A stretch of 5,119 bases of DNA from positions 1 through 5,119 of the forward strand of contig CAZMSZ010000489.1 of the NCBI GenBank assembly GCA_964569055.1, given 5' to 3'. This stretch comes from JAWLGW01 sp964569055. GTDB lineage: Bacteria > Planctomycetota > J058. Shown piece after piece: positions 1 through 5,119 of the stretch. The notes under the pieces are model-generated. The model saw only the letters and a program-made list of their open reading frames with translations, had not been told where the DNA came from and made no database searches. The position numbers and the translations under genes were made by a program. Position 1 is the stretch's first letter. Each line of letters opens with the position of its first letter.

Positions 1-76
1 ACCGGACCCGCTTGGCGGACGCGAGCGGCACGTCGGCGTACGCGCGTCTACTCCACGGGACTTCGCCCGCGCGGCA
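1..76. other. Sequence downstream of the GT4 gene, no supported feature
   Basis: These bases follow the GT4 stop codon. A possible minus-strand frame from a GTG at 31-29 (reading VPLASAKRVR) runs off the edge, but it has no Shine-Dalgarno and is too short to judge. No T-tract terminator is visible. Whether the glycosyltransferase operon continues cannot be told. Confidence 0.5.
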
Positions 77-1255
77 CTAGTGCAGCCGCGCGTACTCCTC
101 GAGCAGCGCCTCGCCGTACGGCGCGAGCGCGTAGCGGGCCTGTGCGACCTCCCGCGCGCGCTCGCCGAGGGCGCGGCGGCGGGCGGGGTCGCGCAGGAGC
201 GTGACCAGGGCCGCGGCCAGCGCGTCGGCGTCGCGCGGCGGCGTGAGCAGGCCGGTCTCGCCGGGGCGGACGATCTCGGTCAGGCCGCCGTGCGCGGCCG
301 CGACCACGGGGCGCCCGGCCAGCATGGCCTCGACCGCCACGATCCCGAACGGCTCGGGGTCGGTGGAGGGGACCACCGCCACGTCGCAGGCGGCCCATAC
401 CGCGCCCACGTCCTCCTGGTAGGGCAGCACCAGCAGCCGCTCGCGCAGGGGCGAGCGGGCGATCCGCGCCGCGAGCCGGGCGAGGTGCTCGGGCTGCCCG
501 GGCGGCGTGCCGCCGACCAGCAGGTAGCTCGCGGGCGGGGCCCCGCGGGCGGCGGCGCGCTCGGCGGCCGCGATCAGGAGGGCCTGCCCCTTCCAGCGGC
601 TCACCCGGCCCACCAGCGCCACCAGCGGGCGCTCCTTGGGGATCGCGAGCCGCTCGCGCAGCGCGGCCGCCGCCTCGGGCGAGGCCGGGCGCGGCACGAC
701 CCCGTAGGGGACCACCCGCGCGCGGGCCGCCAGGTCGTGGCGCACGTCGACCCAGCAGCGGCGCGTGGCGGCCGAGTTGAACACCACCCGGTCGGCGCCC
801 CAGGCGAGCAGCGCCGCGAGGGCGCGGCGCACCAGGGCCGGGCGCTCGATCAGCTCGTGGACGTGCCACAGGTGCGGCAGCCCGTGGCGGCGCGCCCACA
901 CCGCCCCGGCCGTGGCGGCGATGGTGTTGGAGTGCACCGCGTCGAACGCGTCCGGATCGAGCGCCGCGTCGAGCGCGCGCTGCGCCCGCGCCGACTCCCC
1001 CGCCAGCCCGACCAGACCCACCGGCGGCAAGAGCCGCGCGAGCCGGGCGCGGGTCAGCTTGCCGACGGGCGCGGTCGCGACCTTGGCCCCGGCGCGCTCG
1101 AGGCGCGCGCGCAGCGGGCCGCCCTCGGGGAGCACCACGGTCGCGCGCACGCCGAGCGGACCCAGGGCGTCGATCAGCGTGAGCAGCGCCCGGTCCGAGC
1201 CGTACAGCTCGGCCGAGGCGTGCACCACCAGCAGCCGGAGGCCCGCCTGGATCAC
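77..1255 (-). CDS. Glycosyltransferase family 4 (GT-B fold) protein
   Basis: This gene encodes a 392-residue glycosyltransferase expected to move a sugar from a nucleotide-sugar donor to a glycan or lipid-linked acceptor on the cytoplasmic side of the inner membrane. The N-terminal Rossmann-like domain opens with LLVVHASAELYGSDRALL (about residues 8-24), the Gly-rich acceptor-side loop typical of GT4, and has WHVHE at 130-134. The C-terminal donor-binding domain starts near residue 200, with VGRVSRWKG (215-223, Arg217 and Lys222) and the E-x7-E motif EPFGIVAVE (Glu301 and Glu309). Length is normal for the family, and no signal peptide or membrane helix is seen. The GTG start overlaps the upstream GT2 stop as GTGA and has no good Shine-Dalgarno of its own, so translation is probably coupled. 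The stop is TAG. The family call is firm, but donor sugar, linkage and pathway (O-antigen, capsule or exopolysaccharide) cannot be read from the sequence. The frame stays open upstream through the GT2 gene, but that extension is not glycosyltransferase-like. Confidence 0.93.
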   Translation of the reverse strand: MIQAGLRLLVVHASAELYGSDRALLTLIDALGPLGVRATVVLPEGGPLRARLERAGAKVATAPVGKLTRARLARLLPPVGLVGLAGESARAQRALDAALDPDAFDAVHSNTIAATAGAVWARRHGLPHLWHVHELIERPALVRRALAALLAWGADRVVFNSAATRRCWVDVRHDLAARARVVPYGVVPRPASPEAAAALRERLAIPKERPLVALVGRVSRWKGQALLIAAAERAAARGAPPASYLLVGGTPPGQPEHLARLAARIARSPLRERLLVLPYQEDVGAVWAACDVAVVPSTDPEPFGIVAVEAMLAGRPVVAAAHGGLTEIVRPGETGLLTPPRDADALAAALVTLLRDPARRRALGERAREVAQARYALAPYGEALLEEYARLH

Positions 1256-2217
1256 GACGCGCCGACGGCCTCGGGCGTGGCCTCGGCTGGCTCGCGTTCC
1301 GCGTCGACCGCCAGGGCCGCGCGCGCGTCGCGCCACAGGCGGACCGCGCGGCCGGGGCCCGGGTCGGGGCCGAGCCCGGCCGCCGCCAGCATGGCGCGCA
1401 GGCTCAGCCCGGCGAAGGCGGCGCCCCGCGCGGCGGCGCGCCCGGCCGGGGTCGCGTCCCGTTCGACCTCGGCCAGCGTGGCCGAGAGCCAGCGCGGCCC
1501 GGGGTCGCCGCCCTGGGCCCCGGCCTGCTGGTGCACGAACAGCGCGCGCGGCTCGTAGCGCACGCGCCAGCCGGCGCGGCGCAGGAGCGTTCCGAGCCGC
1601 AGGTCCTCGCCGTACAGCAGCCGCTCCGCGGGCAGCCCGCCGACCGCGGCCACCGCGCGCCGCCGCACCAGGAGCGCCGCTCCGCACACCCAGCCCACGT
1701 CCACCGCCGCGCCCGCCCGCGCCAGCGGCGCCTGACGCGCGAACAGGGCGGGCGCCCGCCGCGGCGCCAGCCGGTCCAGGCCGAGGAAGTGCCCCAGCGC
1801 GCTGGCGGGCCCCGGCGCCGCCCCGGCCGCGCCGACCTGCCAGCGCCCGTCGGGCAGCACCAGCGCCGGCCCGACCGCGCCGCAGGTCGGGTCGCCCCGG
1901 CAGGTGGCGAGCAACCGCTCGGGCGCGGTCGGATCGGGGAGGTCGAGGTCCGGATTGAGGAGCAGCACGAACGGGCGCGCGGTGCGGGCGAGCCCGTAGT
2001 TGGCACCCCCGGCGTAGCCCAGGTTGCGCGGCGCACGGACCACGAACGCCTCGGGAAACGCCCGCGCCAGCGCCCCCGCGCTCCCGTCGCCCGAGGCGTT
2101 GTCGACCACCGTCAACCGGGCCCCGCGCCGGCGCAGCGGCTCGAGCCGCCGGAGCAGCGCCGCGCACAGGTCCGGCGTGCGCCAGTGGATCACGATCACG
2201 TCGAGGTCGCGCGGCAC
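1252..2217 (-). CDS. Glycosyltransferase family 2 (GT-A fold), rhamnosyltransferase-like
   Basis: This gene encodes a 321-residue GT-A glycosyltransferase resembling the WbbL/rhamnosyltransferase-type branch of GT2, which builds O-antigen, exopolysaccharide or cell-wall linker glycans in the cytoplasm. Motifs appear in the usual order: VIVIHWRTPD (7-16), VVDNASGDGS (37-46, nucleotide binding), NLGYAGGANYGL (65-76), LNPDLDL (87-93, metal-binding Asp region), GWVCGAALLVRR (175-186), YGEDLRLGTLLRRAGW (202-217, catalytic-base region Glu204/Asp205) and FVHQQAG (227-233). Relatives often read E-D-x-D here, but this protein has Arg207 at the last position. The tail after about residue 240 is Ala/Arg-rich with no recognisable domain. 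The start chosen is a GTG five bases after AGGAG, just before the conserved beta-strand. An in-frame extension back to about 2610 would translate the intergenic repeats and is rejected. The gene shares GTGA with the GT4 gene downstream. Donor and acceptor are unknown. Confidence 0.92.
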   Translation of the reverse strand: MPRDLDVIVIHWRTPDLCAALLRRLEPLRRRGARLTVVDNASGDGSAGALARAFPEAFVVRAPRNLGYAGGANYGLARTARPFVLLLNPDLDLPDPTAPERLLATCRGDPTCGAVGPALVLPDGRWQVGAAGAAPGPASALGHFLGLDRLAPRRAPALFARQAPLARAGAAVDVGWVCGAALLVRRRAVAAVGGLPAERLLYGEDLRLGTLLRRAGWRVRYEPRALFVHQQAGAQGGDPGPRWLSATLAEVERDATPAGRAAARGAAFAGLSLRAMLAAAGLGPDPGPGRAVRLWRDARAALAVDAEREPAEATPEAVGAS

Positions 2218-2222
2218 GGGGG

Positions 2223-2227
2223 CTCCT
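2223..2227 (-). promoter_or_regulatory. Shine-Dalgarno for the GT2 gene
   Basis: On the minus strand AGGAG lies here, separated by five bases (all C) from the GTG at 2217-2215. This decides the start of the GT2 gene against the longer open frame that runs upstream into the repeats. No convincing -35/-10 promoter could be picked out in the GC-rich sequence further upstream. Confidence 0.75.
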
Positions 2228-2312
2228 GACGCCGAGCAGCCTACCGCGCGAGTGCGGAGCCGTTGGGTCGGGAGGCCGGAGGACTTCCCGCAGGAGCGAT
2301 GGCGAACCCGAG

Positions 2313-2334
2313 ACCGCCAAGAAGAGCTGTCGCT
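2313..2334. repeat. Dispersed repeat copy 1 (ACCGCCAAG-GAGCTGTCGCT type)
   Basis: The sequence ACCGCCAAGAAGAGCTGTCGCT matches copy 2 except that the tandem 9-base insert is absent. Its last 14 bases (2321-2334, GAAGAGCTGTCGCT) are identical to 2392-2405. The copy lies about 95 bases upstream of the GT2 start, inside the probable leader of that gene. Confidence 0.8.
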
Positions 2335-2363
2335 CACAGACCCGCTCCCCGGCCTGAAAGGAT

Positions 2364-2405
2364 GACCGCCAAGAGCGCCAAGAGCGCCAAGGAAGAGCTG
2401 TCGCT
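2364..2405. repeat. Dispersed repeat copy 2, expanded form
   Basis: This is the longest copy of the family. GACCGCCAAG leads into the tandem 9-base units and the copy ends in GAAGAGCTGTCGCT, identical to the end of copy 1. Compared with copy 1 it differs mainly by extra CGCCAAGAG units, which suggests slippage or expansion within an otherwise conserved element. Confidence 0.85.
2367..2393. repeat. Tandem 9-base repeat, three units
   Basis: Three head-to-tail units read CGCCAAGAG (2367-2375), CGCCAAGAG (2376-2384) and CGCCAAGGA (2385-2393). The first two are identical and the third differs in its last two bases. Read on the minus strand this is a run of CTTGGCG words. The 9-base period would keep any reading frame, but no gene is supported here. 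Confidence 0.92.
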
Positions 2406-2430
2406 GCTGGGACTCCTCGCCGCGCCACGT

Positions 2431-2447
2431 CCGCCAAGGCTGTCGCT
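2431..2447. repeat. Dispersed repeat copy 3, short form
   Basis: CCGCCAAGGCTGTCGCT is copy 1 with four bases (AAGA) missing between CCGCCAAG and GCTGTCGCT. It overlaps the left part of the 12-base palindrome TCGCTCGAGCGA at 2443-2454. Confidence 0.75.
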
Positions 2448-2454
2448 CGAGCGA
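2443..2454. repeat. 12-base perfect palindrome TCGCTCGAGCGA
   Basis: The sequence equals its own reverse complement over 12 bases, and the next flanking pair (G and G) breaks the symmetry. It sits between repeat copy 3 and the inverted arm at 2454-2467. It could be a protein-binding site or simply the junction where an inverted copy meets a direct copy. No function can be assigned. Confidence 0.7.
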
Positions 2455-2485
2455 GCTCCTCCTTGGCCCGAGTGGAGTCCGAATC

Positions 2486-2498
2486 GAGGAGCTGTCGC
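2486..2498. repeat. Dispersed repeat copy 4, right-hand part only
   Basis: GAGGAGCTGTCGC matches the right half of copies 1 and 2, but the CCGCCAAG half is replaced by GGAGTCCGAATC (2474-2485). That replacement resembles the nearby GAGTC/GAATC hexamer array, so this copy physically joins the two repeat families of the gap. Confidence 0.65.
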
Positions 2499-2519
2499 GG
2501 GCGGCTGCTCCGCCCCGCG
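2496..2519. repeat. GC-rich hairpin
   Basis: CGCGGGCGG (2496-2504) pairs with CCGCCCCGCG (2510-2519) across the five-base loop CTGCT, giving a 9-bp stem with one bulged C. No T-run follows on either strand, so it does not fit a classic Rho-independent terminator. It lies about 77 bases past the sbcC stop and could still protect a 3' end or slow polymerase. Hairpins of this size also arise easily by chance at this GC content. Confidence 0.5.
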
Positions 2520-2542
2520 TGAAGCCGAAGCGTGCCGTCTCC

Positions 2543-2590
2543 CGAGTCTGATTTCGAGTCCGAGTCCGAGTCCGTCCGAATCCGAGTCCG
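2543..2590. repeat. Degenerate CGAGTC hexanucleotide tandem array
   Basis: Units in a six-base register are CGAGTC (2543), a decayed TGATTT (2549), CGAGTC (2555, 2561 and 2567), a truncated CGTC (2573), CGAATC (2577) and CGAGTC (2583), ending in CG. Every intact unit contains a GANTC site, and the one substituted unit changes only the N. The array ends six bases from the sbcC stop codon. The period is a multiple of three, but the array lies outside the coding frame. It is not a CRISPR, since there are no spacers. Confidence 0.9.
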
Positions 2591-2596
2591 AAGGCG

Positions 2597-5119
2597 TCAG
2601 GTCGCCGCAAGCTCGGCGCATACCAGGCTCTGGCCGCGGCCTTGGGGCTCGACGCGGACGGCGACGCCGATCCGCTCGGCGATCCCGGGGACGTGGGAGA
2701 TCAGGGCGACCTGGCGGCCGGAGGCCTGCAGGGCGTCGAGGGCGGCGAGGGCGACCTCCTGCGCGTCGGGGTCGAGGCTGCCGAGGCCCTCGTCTATGAA
2801 CAGCGAGGCGATCCGCGCCTCGCCGGCGGCGAGCGCGGCCAGGCCCAAGGCGAGGGCCAGCGAGACCAGGAACGTCTCGCCGCCCGAGAGGCTGGAGAGC
2901 GGGCGGACCTCGTCCCCGAGGTCGTGGTCCACGACCTGCAGCTCGAGGTCCTCCTTGGGCACGCGCTCCAGGCGGTAGCGGGGCGCGAGGCGCTCGAGCG
3001 CGGCGTTCGCCTCCAGGAGCACGAGGGTCAACGTGAGCGACTGCGCGAACACGCGCAGCTTCTTGCCGTCGTGCGAGCCGATCAGCTCGCCGAGGGCGGC
3101 CCACACCTCGAGCTGGGCGCGCTGCGCGGCCACGCTCGGCTCGAGCTCGGCGCGCAGCGCGAGCGCCTGATCGTCGGCGCGCAGGCGGGCCTCGCGCTCG
3201 ACCCGCTCGCGGTCGGCCTCGGCCGCCTCGGTCTGCGCGGCGCCGAGCGTCTCGCTCGCCTCGTCGGGCTCGAGGGCGGGCGGGTCGTCCGCCTCGTGCT
3301 CGGCGAGCTGCCCCGCGAGCAACACCAGCTCACGCTGCGCCTCGAGCCGGGCGCGGTCCAGCGCCTCGAGCGCGGCGCGCTCCGCCCTGCGCCAGGCCTC
3401 ACCGCGCCCCAGCCGCTCGCGCACGCGCGCCTCGTCCAGGCCCGCCGCCTCGAGNNNNNNNNNNNNNNNNNNNNNNNNNNNNNNNNNNNNNNNNNNNNNN
3501 NNNNNNNNNNNNNNNNNNNNNNNNNNNNNNNNNNNNNNNNNNNNNNNNNNNNNNGCCTCGGCCGCCGCGAGGCCACGCTCGTGCGCCTGCCGTCGCGCCA
3601 CGCGGCCGCGCACCAGCGCGGTGAACGTGCGCGGGAGCGCGCGGAGGGCCTCGCGCCACTCGCCCCACGCCGCGCCCTCCTCGAAGGCCTCCGCCAGCTC
3701 GCGCTCGGCCGCCTCGCCGGCGCGCGAGGCGGCCGCGAGCGCCGCCTCCGCCTCGTGCCGGCGCGCCTGCACGTCCGCGAGGGCCGCCTCGGCGGCGCGC
3801 CGCGCCTCGCTCTGGGAGGCCAGGGCCGCCGCCGCGTGGTCGCGCGCGTCGCGCGCCGCGAGCAGCGCGCCCTCGGCGGCGCGCGCTCGCTCGAGGCCGG
3901 CCTCCGCCTCGCGCTCGCGCGCGGCGAGCGCCTCGGCGTCGTCGGGTTCGAGCGCCGCGCCCTCCGACCCCAGCACCTGCCAGCCGAGCCGCGTCCAGTC
4001 GGCGTCCGCCTGCTCGGCCTCGGCGGAGGCCTGCGCCGCGCGGCTCCGCGCGTCGGCGGCGCGCTCGCGCGCGTGGAGCGCGCGGGCCTGCTCGGCCAAG
4101 GCGCGCTCGCGCGCGCCGCGCTCGTCGCGCGTGAGCGCGGTTGCCCGCGCTTCGAGCTCGGCCGCGAAGCGCGCGAACTCGCGGCCTGCTCCGCCGGCGG
4201 CGCCCCCGTCGACGTAGGGGTGCTCGGTCGCGCCGCACAGCGCGCAGGGCTCTCCGGGCACGAGCTGGGCGCGGGCGCCGTCGAGCCCTGCGGCGGCGCG
4301 CGCCGCGCCCAGCGTGCGCTCCGCCTCCGCGCGCGCCGCCTCGAGCCGCGCGGCGCTGGCGCGCGCCTCCTCGACCGCCGCCTCGGCCGCCGCGGCGGTG
4401 GCGTCCGCGAGCGCGCCCTCGGCCCGCGACGCGCTGGCGCGCTCGAGCGCAGCGCCCCGGCGGCACGCCACCTCGCCCAGGCGGCCCAGGGTGCGCAAAC
4501 GCGCCTCGAGCCGCTCCCGCTCGCCGGCCGCGGGAGCGGCGGCGCTCGCCCCGCGGACCGCCTCCTCGGCGGTCGCCGCCTCGCGCCGCGCGCGCGCCTC
4601 CTGCTGCGCCGCCGCCTCGAGTCGGCGAGCCGCACGCGCCGCCTCGGCCGCGGTGCCCTCGAGCAGGGCCGCGGCCGCCGCGTGCGCCTCGTGCGCCTCG
4701 CGGGCCCGCTCGAGCGCCGCCTCCCAGCGCGGCCACTGCGCGCTCAGCGCGGCCGCCCCGTCCGGCGCGGCGAGGGCCACGCGCGCCGCGCTCGCGCGCG
4801 CCTCGGCCGCGGCTGCGGCCTGCTCGAGCTCGGCCACGGCCCGAGCCGCGTCGCCGGCACCGGTGGCCGCGGCCGCCGCGGCGCGGGCCTCCTGGTCGGC
4901 CTGGCGGGTCGCCGCCGCCAGCTCGACGTCCAGCCGCCGGGCCTCCGCCAGCTCGGCGGCCCGCGCGGCGGCCTCGGCCTGCGCCCGCGCGCGCTCGGTC
5001 GCGGCGCGTTCGAGCGCGCGCTCCGCCGCCTCCTCGACGACGCCGGCGCGCGCACCCGCGGCGAGGTGCGCGGCGAGCTGCGCCTCCGCGCGGGCCACCT
5101 CGCCCGCCGCCCGCTCGCA
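2597..5119 (-). CDS. sbcC: SbcC, ATPase/coiled-coil subunit of the SbcCD nuclease (5' end beyond the window, internal N gap)
   Basis: SbcC is the SMC/Rad50-like ATPase that works with the nuclease SbcD to cut hairpins and protein-blocked DNA ends. About 840 residues are visible, and the frame is open to the right edge, so the Walker A domain and start lie outside. Numbering from the edge, an Ala/Glu/Arg-rich coiled-coil arm leads to the zinc hook GEPCALCGATEHP (Cys292 and Cys295). The returning arm contains the assembly gap (about residues 522-556). The C-terminal ATPase half has a conserved block starting LIGSHDGKKLRVFAQSL (679-695), the ABC signature LSGGE (744-748), Walker B SLFIDEG (772-778, Asp776/Glu777), D-loop GSLD (780-783) and the H-loop His809 in LISHV. 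This order and the close likeness to the E. coli SbcC C-terminus make the call secure. About 200 N-terminal residues are probably missing, by comparison with E. coli. SbcD would be expected beyond the edge but is not visible. The GTG at 5098-5096 lies inside the coil and is not the start. The stop is TGA. Confidence 0.96.
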   Translation of the reverse strand, partial: CERAAGEVARAEAQLAAHLAAGARAGVVEEAAERALERAATERARAQAEAAARAAELAEARRLDVELAAATRQADQEARAAAAAATGAGDAARAVAELEQAAAAAEARASAARVALAAPDGAAALSAQWPRWEAALERAREAHEAHAAAAALLEGTAAEAARAARRLEAAAQQEARARREAATAEEAVRGASAAAPAAGERERLEARLRTLGRLGEVACRRGAALERASASRAEGALADATAAAAEAAVEEARASAARLEAARAEAERTLGAARAAAGLDGARAQLVPGEPCALCGATEHPYVDGGAAGGAGREFARFAAELEARATALTRDERGARERALAEQARALHARERAADARSRAAQASAEAEQADADWTRLGWQVLGSEGAALEPDDAEALAAREREAEAGLERARAAEGALLAARDARDHAAAALASQSEARRAAEAALADVQARRHEAEAALAAASRAGEAAERELAEAFEEGAAWGEWREALRALPRTFTALVRGRVARRQAHERGLAAAEXXXXXXXXXXXXXXXXXXXXXXXXXXXXXXXXXXLEAAGLDEARVRERLGRGEAWRRAERAALEALDRARLEAQRELVLLAGQLAEHEADDPPALEPDEASETLGAAQTEAAEADRERVEREARLRADDQALALRAELEPSVAAQRAQLEVWAALGELIGSHDGKKLRVFAQSLTLTLVLLEANAALERLAPRYRLERVPKEDLELQVVDHDLGDEVRPLSSLSGGETFLVSLALALGLAALAAGEARIASLFIDEGLGSLDPDAQEVALAALDALQASGRQVALISHVPGIAERIGVAVRVEPQGRGQSLVCAELAAT
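3455..3554. other. Assembly gap (100 N) inside sbcC
   Basis: Exactly 100 undetermined bases interrupt the C-terminal arm of the SbcC coiled coil. The round number suggests a scaffolding placeholder rather than a measured distance. Coding sequence on both sides is convincing SbcC in the same nominal frame, but that agreement has a one-in-three chance of being accidental, so the true length and reading continuity are unknown. Confidence 0.97.

Larger units (their letters stand above)
2386..2467 (-). repeat. Inverted repeat able to form a 14-bp stem in the minus-strand RNA
   Basis: The arms are GCCAAGGAAGAGCT at 2386-2399 and AGCTCCTCCTTGGC at 2454-2467, with 54 bases between them. The DNA arms match at 13 of 14 positions. 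The one mismatch is A-C in plus-strand RNA but a G-U wobble in minus-strand RNA, so the stem is complete only in the direction in which sbcC and the glycosyltransferases are transcribed. The loop carries repeat copy 3 and the palindrome 2443-2454. No U-tract follows, so it is not a standard intrinsic terminator. A competing 7-bp stem (2461-2467 with 2433-2439) is also possible. Confidence 0.6.
2218..2596. other. Repeat-rich intergenic region between sbcC and the GT2 gene
   Basis: This gap of 379 bases has no credible coding sequence in any frame and is visibly lower in GC than the flanking genes. From low to high coordinate it holds the GT2 ribosome binding site and about 90 bases of unremarkable leader. 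Then come four GCTGTCGC-centred motif copies (2313-2498), a three-unit 9-base tandem repeat (2367-2393), an inverted copy (2454-2467), a GC-rich hairpin (2496-2519) and a degenerate CGAGTC hexamer array (2543-2590). The array ends six bases from the sbcC stop codon. Translations of these repeats (SAKSAK on one strand, LALLALLAV or RTRTRTR on the other) resemble spurious proteins often predicted from dispersed bacterial intergenic repeats. That comparison is from memory and not from a search. The GT2-GT4 promoter, if separate from sbcC transcription, must lie here, but none is convincing. Confidence 0.85.

Noticed and set aside
1..31. A third operon gene starting at the GTG 31-29
   Set aside because: Only ten codons are visible, without a ribosome binding site or recognisable motif.
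80..1558. Long plus-strand open frame of about 490 codons opposite the GT4 gene
   Set aside because: It is the antisense of a clear GT4 gene and the end of the GT2 gene. Its translation is Arg/Gly/Ala-rich with no domain, as expected of a shadow frame at this GC content.
1531..2229. Plus-strand open frame opposite the GT2 gene
   Set aside because: It is antisense to a gene with all GT2 motifs in order, has no recognisable domain, and its composition is typical of a reversed high-GC gene.
2496..2519. Intrinsic terminator of sbcC
   Set aside because: The hairpin is real on paper, but no T-tract follows on the minus strand, so a Rho-independent terminator is not supported.
2543..2590. CRISPR array
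   Set aside because: The repeats are contiguous hexamers without spacers, and no cas gene is in the window.
2263..2799. Small plus-strand protein over the repeats (including an ATG at 2362 reading MTAKSAKSAKEEL)
   Set aside because: The reading comes from the CGCCAAGAG repeats and then runs antisense into sbcC. It has no Shine-Dalgarno and no domain.
3082..4635. Second minus-strand frame through sbcC
   Set aside because: It overlaps the SbcC frame that carries the zinc hook and ATPase motifs, and its translation is arginine/proline/serine low complexity.
5096..5098. GTG as the start codon of sbcC
   Set aside because: The frame remains open to the window edge with the same coiled-coil composition, and the Walker A domain is still missing, so the true start is outside.

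Overview
The window is very GC-rich (well over 70% in the genes by eye, with third codon positions almost all G or C). It looks like chromosomal DNA from a high-GC bacterium. The alanine/arginine-rich proteins and GTG starts would suit a myxobacterial or other 'deltaproteobacterial' lineage, Gemmatimonadota or an actinobacterium, but nothing here fixes the phylum. A run of exactly 100 N at 3455-3554 shows that this is a scaffolded draft or metagenome assembly.

All three supported genes are on the minus strand, so they read from right to left. From the right edge to 2597 lies most of sbcC, the Rad50-like ATPase subunit of the SbcCD nuclease. It lacks its N-terminus (beyond the edge) and an unknown amount of coiled coil (the N gap). 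It retains the zinc-hook CxxC and the complete C-terminal ABC half. After a gap of 379 bases come two glycosyltransferase genes that overlap by 4 bases (GTGA). The first is a GT2-family, rhamnosyltransferase-like enzyme (1252-2217) and the second a GT4-family enzyme (77-1255). They are almost certainly co-transcribed and translationally coupled, and probably add sugars to a surface polysaccharide or lipid-linked glycan. Nothing connects their function to SbcC beyond shared orientation. No third operon gene can be identified in the last 76 bases.

The least ordinary part is the gap between sbcC and the GT2 gene (2218-2596). It is visibly lower in GC than the genes and is filled with short repeats. 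These are four copies of a GCTGTCGC-centred motif, three of them attached to CCGCCAAG-type sequence, a 9-base tandem repeat, an inverted copy that can form a 14-bp stem fully paired only in the minus-strand transcript, a 12-base palindrome, a GC-rich hairpin, and a degenerate CGAGTC hexamer array ending six bases from the sbcC stop. The array and its surroundings carry a dense cluster of GANTC sites. The region looks like a composite non-coding repeat element rather than a gene. I see no evidence of a new defence system, CRISPR array, RNA gene or transposase here.
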